In this document: positions 1 through 5,664 of the stretch, piece after piece | How the letters are laid out: the number at the start of each line of letters is the position of its first letter | Position numbering within the stretch: the first letter of the stretch is position 1 | Assembly (NCBI GenBank): GCA_009693225.1 | Contig: SHXP01000158.1 | Location: 1 to 5,664 of the forward strand | DNA from: Limnohabitans sp. | GTDB lineage: Bacteria > Pseudomonadota > Gammaproteobacteria > Burkholderiales > Burkholderiaceae_C | DNA: 5,664 nucleotides | Direction: 5' to 3' | Notes under the pieces: model-generated | Database searches by the model: none | Seen by the model: only the letters and a program-made list of their open reading frames with translations | What the model was told of the DNA's origin: nothing | Program-made: the position numbers and the translations under genes

Positions 1-963
1 GATGTGTTCATCATGTACTACCGCAAGGATATTTTTGCTGATGCAGCTTTGCGCAAAGACTTCAAAGCCAAATTCAACTATGAACTCGCGCCCCCCACCA
101 CCTGGAAACAGTTCTCTGAAATCGGTCAGTTTCTGACAGAAAAACTTAAAGCCAAAGGGACCTACGGCGCCTCACAGTTCCGTGAACCCGGCTACGGTAA
201 CTTCATGTTCCAGGAGCGTTTTCGCAATGAAGGCGGCAAATTTTTTGATGCCAATATGAAGGCTGCCATCAACGGACCAGAAGGAGTCAAAGTCCTGACC
301 GACTGGCGCAACGAAAATAAATTCATGCCCCCGGGCGTGGAGAAATTCGGTTTTGTTGAAAACCTGGCCACTTTTGTCAAAGGCGAGAGCGCCATGACTA
401 TCTCATGGCCGCCTTACGGTCGCTTTGCTGCAGGCTACATCAAAGATGAAGCCATGAAGTGGGTGCCCGAATCTAAAGTGGCCGGCAAAGTCGGTTATGC
501 ACTGCCCCCCGGCGGACACCCTGAACTGGCTGCAGGCTTCGCCTTGTCAGTGGCTTCTTCGAGCAAAAATAAAGAGTTAGCCTATCTGTTCATTCAGTGG
601 CTCAACAGTGAAGAAGTTTCAATGCAGCGCGTGCAACTTCCCTATGCTTTGCGTGATCCCTTCCGTGATTCACACTTCACCAGCAAGGAGTACCTGGCCA
701 AATGGCCGGACGCCAAAGACTATCTGGCCGCGCTTCAGGCCGGATCCAAAACCGGCCTCCTCGACTTGTCTCTGATTCAAACCGACAAATACGAAGAGGC
801 ATTGCGCCAGGGCATCAGCCGCTTGTGGGCCGGTGATGATCCCAAGAAAATTCTGGACGATGTCGCCAAATCCTGGGACGACACCACCCAGAAAGTCGGC
901 GTAGGCAAGCAGAAAGCTGTTTACAGCGCCTGGGCGGCCAAGGGCGGCGCTTATCCCAAATAA
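1..963 (+). CDS. Sugar ABC transporter solute-binding protein (CUT1 type), 5'-truncated by window edge
   Basis: This is the periplasmic receptor of a carbohydrate ABC importer; it captures the ligand and delivers it to the two permeases encoded downstream. The frame is open from base 1 (Asp-Val-Phe-Ile-Met) to a TAA at 961-963, giving 320 visible residues. The GTG at 4 and the ATG at 13 are internal codons, not starts: the first residues read as the mid-domain YYRKD segment of family 1 solute-binding proteins (COG1653), followed by PPTTW at visible residues 31-35, a typical hinge-region motif. Roughly 100 or more N-terminal residues, including the signal peptide, must lie upstream. A YALRDPFRDSHF stretch and an alanine- and lysine-rich C-terminus also fit this family. 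Permease and ATPase genes follow in the order usual for MalEFGK-type systems. The ligand cannot be read from the sequence; the lactonase gene at the end of the cluster hints at apiose-related compounds. Confidence 0.9.
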   Translation, partial: DVFIMYYRKDIFADAALRKDFKAKFNYELAPPTTWKQFSEIGQFLTEKLKAKGTYGASQFREPGYGNFMFQERFRNEGGKFFDANMKAAINGPEGVKVLTDWRNENKFMPPGVEKFGFVENLATFVKGESAMTISWPPYGRFAAGYIKDEAMKWVPESKVAGKVGYALPPGGHPELAAGFALSVASSSKNKELAYLFIQWLNSEEVSMQRVQLPYALRDPFRDSHFTSKEYLAKWPDAKDYLAALQAGSKTGLLDLSLIQTDKYEEALRQGISRLWAGDDPKKILDDVAKSWDDTTQKVGVGKQKAVYSAWAAKGGAYPK

Positions 964-998
964 GCTGTCTGTTTTTTTATAGGTATATCGTCATCAGC

Positions 999-1028
999 GC
1001 AGCGCCGTCATCACGGCGCTGCCTTTTT
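999..1028 (+). terminator. Intrinsic terminator or attenuator after the binding-protein gene
   Basis: GCAGCGCCGT (999-1008) and ACGGCGCTGC (1013-1022) are perfect reverse complements, making a 10-bp GC-rich stem with a CATC tetraloop. The stem is followed by C and five T (1024-1028). It starts 35 bp after the stop of the solute-binding protein gene and ends 38 bp before the proposed start of the first permease. In transporter operons of this kind a leaky terminator here commonly lets the binding protein be made in excess over the membrane parts. The T-run is short, which fits partial readthrough, and no convincing new promoter is visible after it. Confidence 0.75.
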
Positions 1029-1066
1029 GATACATTGAATTCATTGTTTATCCGGTCACGACTGCC

Positions 1067-1963
1067 TTGAGACACTCATCTGCTTCGCTCAACATACACG
1101 ATCAGCAAAAACAGTTCAGCCGGTTGCTGGTGACTCCCGCCATGCTGGTGCTGCTGCTGGTGGCTGTTTTCCCCCTTGTTTATCTCATCCTGGTGAGCTT
1201 TCAAGGCATCACCATGATCGACAACAGTTCTGATTTCGTCGGACTGCTCAATTACCGTGCTATTTTTCAGGACCAGCGATTATGGGAAGCGATCATCCAT
1301 ACGCTGATTTTTCTGGCTATCGCCCTGCCGCTGGAACTGCTCATTGGCTTGTTCATGGCGCAACTCTTTTTAAACAAGCTGCCGGGGCGGCAAATCATGA
1401 TCGGCCTGCTGGTGCTGCCGGTTGTGGTGTCGCCGATTGTGGCCGGTGCCATCTGGTCGCTGATGTTTGATAACCGTTACGGACCGATCAACCAGGTGCT
1501 GGGTTGGATCTTCAATCAGGAGATGACCATTTTGTGGACCATTCGCCCCGAACTGGTCTACCCGGCCATACTGGTTGCTGAGGTCTGGCAGTGGACCCCT
1601 TTCATGTTTTTGCTGCTGCTCGCAGCGCTGGCCAATGTCGATAAATCGCAATTGGAAGCCGCCGCCATTGACGGTGCCGGTTACTGGCGTATTTTTTTTC
1701 TGATCGTTCTGCCCTCCATCTGGCCGGTGATGGCCATTGCCTTACTCATCCGTCTGCTGGATCTGTTTCGCCTGTTCGATGTAGTCTGGACCCTGACCCA
1801 GGGCGGACCCGGTACCATGACCGAGACCATCTCCATCTTTACCTACAACCAGGGTTTCAGACAATTTGAAACCAGCTACACCGCTGCCGTCGCGCTGCTC
1901 ATCGTGGTCATACTCAGCACCGTACTCATGTGGGCTTTGAAGAGAGTGGGGCTGTCCAGATGA
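1067..1963 (+). CDS. Sugar ABC transporter permease 1 (MalF/UgpA family)
   Basis: This is one of two inner-membrane subunits forming the transport channel of the importer. At 298 residues it has the usual length for short MalF/UgpA-type permeases. A short polar N-terminus is followed by a first membrane segment at about residues 22-45, with further hydrophobic segments near 76-102, 110-134, 163-190, 211-233 and 272-291. The cytoplasmic EAA loop that docks on the ATPase is at about 196-216 (LEAAAIDGAGYWRIF, ending in VLP). The motif LTQGGPG near 243-249 is typical of this subunit. The start is a problem: there is no ATG between the previous stop and position 1142. TTG at 1067 gives the expected N-terminal tail, but no Shine-Dalgarno sequence precedes it. 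GTG at 1130 or ATG at 1142 would cut into or remove the tail before membrane segment 1. The gene ends at TGA 1961-1963, which overlaps the ATG of the next gene. Confidence 0.9.
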   Translation: MRHSSASLNIHDQQKQFSRLLVTPAMLVLLLVAVFPLVYLILVSFQGITMIDNSSDFVGLLNYRAIFQDQRLWEAIIHTLIFLAIALPLELLIGLFMAQLFLNKLPGRQIMIGLLVLPVVVSPIVAGAIWSLMFDNRYGPINQVLGWIFNQEMTILWTIRPELVYPAILVAEVWQWTPFMFLLLLAALANVDKSQLEAAAIDGAGYWRIFFLIVLPSIWPVMAIALLIRLLDLFRLFDVVWTLTQGGPGTMTETISIFTYNQGFRQFETSYTAAVALLIVVILSTVLMWALKRVGLSR

Positions 1964-2793
1964 ACGCTTTATCCTGATCTTACCGTATCACTCAGCTGCT
2001 GCGTTTTTGTGCTGCTGTACTCATCACGCTGGCCTTTTTGTTCCCGGTCTATTGGCTGGCGATGAACTCGTTCAAGACGGCCGATGAAATCTACGCTTCG
2101 CCGCCGGTCTGGTGGCCTGCCGCATTGCAATGGAACAACTACCTGGTGCTGTTCAAGGACGGGGATGCGGTCTCCGTCTTCAATAGTCTGGTGGTTGCCA
2201 GTGTCTCCACGCTGCTGGCGATGACGCTGGGCACGCTGTGTGCATACAGCCTGGCCCGCTTTAAAACCGGTGGCAACCATTTGTCCAACTGGATTATCTC
2301 GCAGCGCATGGTGCCCCCCATTGCCGTTGTGTTCCCCATTTTTCTGTTGTACGTGTATCTGGGCTGGGTCGATACGTATACAGGCATGATTCTGCTGTAC
2401 ACCGCATTCAATCTTCCTTACGTGATATGGATGATGCGCGGCTATATCCAGGACATCCCCGCTTCGCTGGAGGAAGCCGCACTGGTTGACGGCTGCACAC
2501 CGTGGGAAGTGTTTTACAAAGTGGTTCTCCCCATGTGCAAGGGCGGCTTGTTTGCCACTGCCATCTTCACCTTTATTTTTGCCTGGAACGAGTTTTTGTT
2601 TGCTTTGGTGCTGACCCGCACCGAGGTCACCACCTATACGGTGCAGGTTACCCATTATTTCGGTGGTCAATCCAATTTCTGGACCAAAATCGCCGCCATG
2701 TCGGTACTGGGCACCTTACCGGTTTTCATTGCGGTCGTCTTCATGCAACGTTACCTGGTCAGAGGTATTTCTCTGGGCGCGGTCAAAGGATAA
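1960..2793 (+). CDS. Sugar ABC transporter permease 2 (MalG/UgpE family) with an in-frame TGA at codon 6
   Basis: This is the partner membrane subunit of the importer. From the ATG at 1960, which overlaps the stop of permease 1 (ATGA), the frame would give 277 residues, the normal MalG/UgpE length, but codon 6 (1975-1977) is TGA. The reading after it (SYRITQLLRFCAAV...) continues in the same frame as a convincing amphipathic start and first membrane segment. The ancestral gene therefore very probably began at 1960. The longest stop-free version from an accepted start codon begins at TTG 2038 (251 residues), but it loses most of membrane segment 1. The rest is intact: MNSFKT and an aromatic-rich segment after helix 1, an EAA loop at about residues 171-191 counted from 1960 (EEAALVDGCTPWEVF, ending in VVLP), FAWNEF after it, and a C-terminus ending GAVKG. 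It stops 6 bp before the ATPase gene. It may be a recent pseudogene, a gene using a rare start, or a sequencing error. Confidence 0.85.
1975..1977 (+). other. In-frame TGA (codon 6) near the start of permease 2
   Basis: Reading from ATG 1960 the codons are ATG AAC GCT TTA TCC TGA TCT TAC CGT. The same frame then runs open for 271 codons through a complete permease. A single base change (for example from CGA or TGG) would explain it. No ATG, GTG or TTG lies in frame between the TGA and TTG 2038; only CTG (1996, 1999, 2029) or ATC (1987, 2023) codons are available. Confidence 0.85.
2785..2790 (+). promoter_or_regulatory. Ribosome binding site of the ATPase gene
   Basis: AAAGGA lies 9 bases before the ATG at 2800, and overlaps the last codons of permease 2 (stop at 2791-2793). 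This supports the ATG at 2800 as the start and suggests translational coupling between permease 2 and the ATPase. Confidence 0.6.
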
Positions 2794-2799
2794 ATTCCC

Positions 2800-3912
2800 A
2801 TGTCGGATCTGAACATCCAAGGTCTTCACAAATACTACGGCAGCAACCACGTGGTCAAGGGCATAGACCTGTCCATCCCCGCTGGAGAATTCACCGTCCT
2901 TGTCGGACAGTCCGGATGCGGTAAAAGCACCCTGCTCAGAACCATTGCCGGCCTGGAATACGCAGACCAGGGCAGCCTCAGCATTGCCGGTCAGCGCGTC
3001 AATGAAATGCAGTCCAAGGACAGAGACATCGCCATGGTGTTTCAAAACTATGCGCTCTATCCTTACATGAAGGTGTTCGACAATATCGCTTTCGGATTGC
3101 GGGCACGCAAAATCCCGGCCGCAGACATACCTGCCAAAGTGCAGCGCGCTGCCGACATGCTGGCCATCAGCCATTTGCTGGACCGCTACCCGCGTCAGTT
3201 GTCAGGCGGCCAGTTGCAACGCGTGGCCATCGGTCGCGCCGTGGTGCGCGACGCCCGCTTGTATTTATTTGACGAGCCTTTGTCCAACCTGGATGCTCAA
3301 CTGCGCGACGAAATGCGCGGCGAGATCAAACGTCTGCACCAGGAGCTGGGTAAAACCATGATTTATGTGACTCACGATCAGATCGAGGCTATGACGCTGG
3401 CAGACCGGATTGTGCTGATGCGCGAAGGGCAGATCGAACAGCAAGGCGCGCCACTGGAATTGTTCGAACACCCGCGCACCCGCTATGTCGCCGGGTTCCT
3501 GGGTTCACCTTCGATGAATTTCATACCCGCTGTTCTTCAGTCAGACAGTTCCGGACTGAGCGCACAGATTGCACCGGGCTTATCGCTGAAACTGCCCCCG
3601 GGACGATTCGGTCATTTTCAGGCCATCGCTGGTATGACCATTGAACTAGGCATCCGGCCGGAACATATGCGCCGGCAAGGACCGGCGCGCGAGGATGTGG
3701 CCCAAGTCAGTGTTGACATTGAACTGGTTCAGCCGACGGGTTCGCGCACTTTTGTCGAATTCAAACTGGGCAGCTACACCACAGTTGCCGAATTGCTGGC
3801 CCACGACGTTCATCGCAGCGGCGAAAGGCTGGCGCTGGACATCGATATGAACCGCGTCATTGTCATTGACCCCGCCACCGGACTGGTGATAGCCAGCGGA
3901 GCCCTCGTTTGA
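2800..3912 (+). CDS. Sugar ABC transporter ATP-binding protein (MalK/UgpC family)
   Basis: This is the cytoplasmic ATPase that energises the importer, working as a dimer against the EAA loops of the two permeases. The 370-residue length is typical of MalK/UgpC. All catalytic elements are present: Walker A GQSGCGKST at residues 36-44, Q-loop Gln82 within FQNYALYP, signature LSGGQ at 134-138, Walker B LYLFDEP at 154-160 with catalytic Glu159, D-loop SNLDA at 162-166 and switch His192 in YVTHDQ. From about residue 235 (GSPSMNFIP) a C-terminal regulatory region of the TOBE/OB type begins, including GIRPEH. Walker A has Gln where Pro is most common, which does not affect known nucleotide contacts. 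The gene starts 6 bp after permease 2 and is followed after 19 bp by the lactonase gene. ATPases of this family can serve more than one importer, so it does not reveal the substrate. Confidence 0.96.
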   Translation: MSDLNIQGLHKYYGSNHVVKGIDLSIPAGEFTVLVGQSGCGKSTLLRTIAGLEYADQGSLSIAGQRVNEMQSKDRDIAMVFQNYALYPYMKVFDNIAFGLRARKIPAADIPAKVQRAADMLAISHLLDRYPRQLSGGQLQRVAIGRAVVRDARLYLFDEPLSNLDAQLRDEMRGEIKRLHQELGKTMIYVTHDQIEAMTLADRIVLMREGQIEQQGAPLELFEHPRTRYVAGFLGSPSMNFIPAVLQSDSSGLSAQIAPGLSLKLPPGRFGHFQAIAGMTIELGIRPEHMRRQGPAREDVAQVSVDIELVQPTGSRTFVEFKLGSYTTVAELLAHDVHRSGERLALDIDMNRVIVIDPATGLVIASGALV

Positions 3913-3920
3913 TTTTTTTC

Positions 3921-3925
3921 AGGAG
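3921..3925 (+). promoter_or_regulatory. Strong ribosome binding site of the lactonase-like gene
   Basis: AGGAG sits 6 bases before the ATG at 3932 and decides this start. It follows a run of seven T (3913-3919) just after the ATPase stop. The hairpin before that T-run is only about 4 bp (CTGG and CCAG), so I do not consider it a terminator; transcription probably continues from the ATPase gene. Confidence 0.75.
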
Positions 3926-3931
3926 AACTCC

Positions 3932-5664
3932 ATGGCATCGGCAGAACCTTCTTCTTTGATCAAAACCACCGGCACCTTGCTGGCCGATACTCCCGGCAAG
4001 ACGCTGGTCGCCGGCGCCCTGTCGGTTGAATTCGACAACGGCAATCTGCGCTACATACGCCTCAAAGGCGTCGAGGTACTGCGCGCCCTTTCATTTCTGG
4101 TGCGCGATGAGAACTGGGGCACTTACACACCTGTGCTGCGCAATTTATCGGTGAAGCAACTTGCCAGCAGTTTTGTCATCAGTTACCAGGCGAGTTGCAG
4201 CCGCAATGACCAGTCCATAGACTATGAGGCCCATGTTGAAGGCCATGCCGACGGCTCACTGATATTCCGGGGCAAGGCCACACCGACAACCGATTTTCTG
4301 ACTGCCAGAACTGGTTTTGTCGTGCTTCACCCCCTCACCGGCATCGTGGGTCAGGCGCTCAAGGTGGAACACGTTGACGGTACCGTGACTGAAAGTCAAT
4401 TTCCTGAACAGGTCAACCCCGATTGTCCGTTTCGCAATATACGGGCCTTGTCCCACCAGGTGCTGCCCGGCGTGTGGGCGCGTTGCGTCATGCAAAGCGA
4501 TGCCTTTGAATTGGAAGACCACCGCAACTGGACGGATGCCTCGTTCAAAACCTATGTGCGTCCGCTCTCGCGGCCCTGGCCTTACACCCTGCCGGCTGGA
4601 CAAGCTGTCGAGCAATCGGTCATCCTGCATTTCTCCGGGCCTGTTCCTGCACAGTCTTCATCCGGCAAACCCGCGCCCTTGCAAGTCAGGATCGGTTCTA
4701 ATTCAGATACGGTCATTCCACCCATTGGTCTTGGCGTTCCTGCTGAGGAAGCAGACAGCGCGCTGTCCAGACTCAAACTGATGAAAAACCTGGCGCCCAG
4801 ATTTTTGGTGTGCTTCTTTGATCCGCGCCTGAACCATGGTGAAGCCTTGCTGCGCAAATATGCACAACTCGGCCGCGAGTTGCATGCTCAAGTCATGCTG
4901 GAATTGGTGGTGCAAAGTCTGGACGGATTTGCCGCCGAACTGCAACAGGCGGCGACGCAGGCCCAGGCTGCGGGTCTGAATCCTGACATGGTGTGTGTCT
5001 GTCCGGTCGGACATTTGAAATCTGTGCTGCCCGGCGGTATCTACCCGCCTGCACCGGAGTTGCATGATTTGTACTTGGCTGCCCGGCAGGCATTTCCCGG
5101 GGCACAACTCGGCGGCGGCATGTTCTCGTTTTTCACTGAACTCAACCGCAAACGCCCGCCCTGCGAAGAGCTGGATTTCATCACCAATTCAACCAGCCCT
5201 ATCGTGCACGCGGCCGATGACCGCTCGGTGATGGAAACCCTGGAAGCCCTGCCCTGGCAGATTGAAACAGCCAGACATTTTTCCGGCGGCAAACCTCACC
5301 ATGTCGGCCCCAGCGGTATCGGCGCGCGTGACAACCCCCACGGCGCGCGCTACTCGGACAATCCGGACAACGGACGTGTCTGCCTGGTCAAGATGGATCC
5401 GCGTCAACGCGGCCTGTTTTCAGCCGCCCGGACGCTAGGCTATGTCAGCACCCTGGTGCAAGCCGGTGTGGGCCGCATCAGCATGGCTGCGCCCACAGGG
5501 CCTCTGGGTGTGATTTACTCACGCCAGGCTGATCAAGCTCAGCCCTGGTTTGACTCATTGTCTGCATCGCTTGCAGAAAATACGGTGTATCCGGTCTTCC
5601 ACACCCTGGCTTCGCTGAATTGCGCAAGCGGGCACCATTTGCTCGATATCAGCAACAGTGACTC
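3932..5664 (+). CDS. apnL: D-apionate lactonase family protein (ApnL-like), 3'-truncated by window edge
   Basis: ApnL hydrolyses D-apionolactone to D-apionate in catabolism of the branched pentose apiose. The frame is open from ATG 3932 to the right edge, giving 577 complete codons without a stop; family members are, as I recall, a little over 600 residues, so only the end is missing. There is no signal peptide, so it should be cytoplasmic. Recognition rests on remembered family motifs: RDENWGTY at residues 59-66, EDHRNWTDASFKTYVRP at 195-211 followed by PWPYTLPAG, FFTELNRKRP at 400-409, SPIVHAADDRSVMETLEALP at 422-441, and GPSGIGARDNP at 459-469. The architecture looks like an N-terminal beta-rich domain (to about 255), a TIM-barrel-like middle (about 263-555) and the start of a C-terminal domain. 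Glu403 in TELNR and Glu324 in LELV sit at likely barrel strand ends and are candidate active-site residues by inference only. The gene follows the ATPase after 19 bp. A different lactonase or glycosidase-like activity on a related sugar is possible. Confidence 0.78.
   Translation, partial: MASAEPSSLIKTTGTLLADTPGKTLVAGALSVEFDNGNLRYIRLKGVEVLRALSFLVRDENWGTYTPVLRNLSVKQLASSFVISYQASCSRNDQSIDYEAHVEGHADGSLIFRGKATPTTDFLTARTGFVVLHPLTGIVGQALKVEHVDGTVTESQFPEQVNPDCPFRNIRALSHQVLPGVWARCVMQSDAFELEDHRNWTDASFKTYVRPLSRPWPYTLPAGQAVEQSVILHFSGPVPAQSSSGKPAPLQVRIGSNSDTVIPPIGLGVPAEEADSALSRLKLMKNLAPRFLVCFFDPRLNHGEALLRKYAQLGRELHAQVMLELVVQSLDGFAAELQQAATQAQAAGLNPDMVCVCPVGHLKSVLPGGIYPPAPELHDLYLAARQAFPGAQLGGGMFSFFTELNRKRPPCEELDFITNSTSPIVHAADDRSVMETLEALPWQIETARHFSGGKPHHVGPSGIGARDNPHGARYSDNPDNGRVCLVKMDPRQRGLFSAARTLGYVSTLVQAGVGRISMAAPTGPLGVIYSRQADQAQPWFDSLSASLAENTVYPVFHTLASLNCASGHHLLDISNSD

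Noticed and set aside
1027..1055. Possible promoter before permease 1 (TTGATA as a -35 box)
   Set aside because: No matching -10 box is found at 16-18 bases spacing (only weak TATCCG), so it does not stand as a promoter call.
1975..1977. TGA as selenocysteine or as a reassigned sense codon
   Set aside because: No convincing SECIS-like stem-loop follows it, permeases of this family are not selenoproteins, and no other in-frame TGA appears in the remaining genes, as a recoded genome would show.
1969..2670. Long antisense open frame (233 codons) opposite permease 2
   Set aside because: Composition (rich in His, Gln, Arg and Gly) and lack of any recognisable domain mark it as a shadow of the real permease frame.
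2502..3174. Further overlapping open frames on both strands across the permease 2 and ATPase junction
   Set aside because: They overlap well-supported genes, have low-complexity translations and no ribosome sites, and are explained by codon bias of the true frames.
3669..3688. Inverted repeat GCGCCGG / CCGGCGC with a 6-base loop inside the ATPase gene
   Set aside because: No T-run follows, it lies in coding sequence for the C-terminal domain, and short GC palindromes are expected by chance in such DNA.
3886..3919. Possible terminator ending in seven T after the ATPase gene
   Set aside because: The only stem before the T-run is about 4 bp and lies roughly 20 bases away, too weak for an intrinsic terminator; the lactonase ribosome site follows directly.
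4256..5407. Several open frames, mostly antisense, within the lactonase-like gene
   Set aside because: The plus-strand frame from 3932 stays open for 577 codons with recognisable family motifs; the others are shadows.

Overview
The window is one co-directional, plus-strand gene cluster from a Gram-negative bacterium. It is most likely a proteobacterium, judging from intermediate-to-high GC, Proteobacteria-like protein sequences and tight operon packing; I cannot fix the genus. There are no RNA genes, insertion sequences, CRISPR arrays or attachment sites that I can see. Both ends cut through genes.

Layout: (1) positions 1-963 hold the C-terminal part of a sugar-type ABC solute-binding protein. 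(2) The 103-bp gap that follows contains a perfect 10-bp hairpin plus a T-run, a factor-independent terminator or attenuator. (3) Positions 1067-1963 encode the first inner-membrane permease (MalF/UgpA type), which has to use a non-ATG start. (4) Positions 1960-2793 encode the second permease (MalG/UgpE type). Its natural ATG overlaps the stop of the previous gene as ATGA, but codon 6 is an in-frame TGA. (5) Positions 2800-3912 encode a complete MalK/UgpC-type ATPase with a C-terminal TOBE-like region. (6) Positions 3932-5664 hold the first 577 codons of a protein that I recognise by motif memory as a D-apionate lactonase (ApnL) family member, running off the right edge.

Together genes 1-5 would form a CUT1-class carbohydrate importer: periplasmic receptor, two membrane subunits and an ATPase dimer. 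The lactonase gene follows the ATPase after only 19 bp with a strong ribosome binding site, so uptake and lactone hydrolysis are probably co-expressed. This suggests import of a branched-chain pentose (apiose), its lactone or acid, or an apiose-containing glycoside. The substrate is inferred from context only; no apiose dehydrogenase or apionate oxidoisomerase gene is inside the window.

The points most worth a second look are the early in-frame TGA in the second permease, the pairing of a CUT1 transporter with an ApnL-like lactonase, the attenuator-like hairpin after the binding-protein gene, and the absence of any ATG or Shine-Dalgarno sequence for the first permease.
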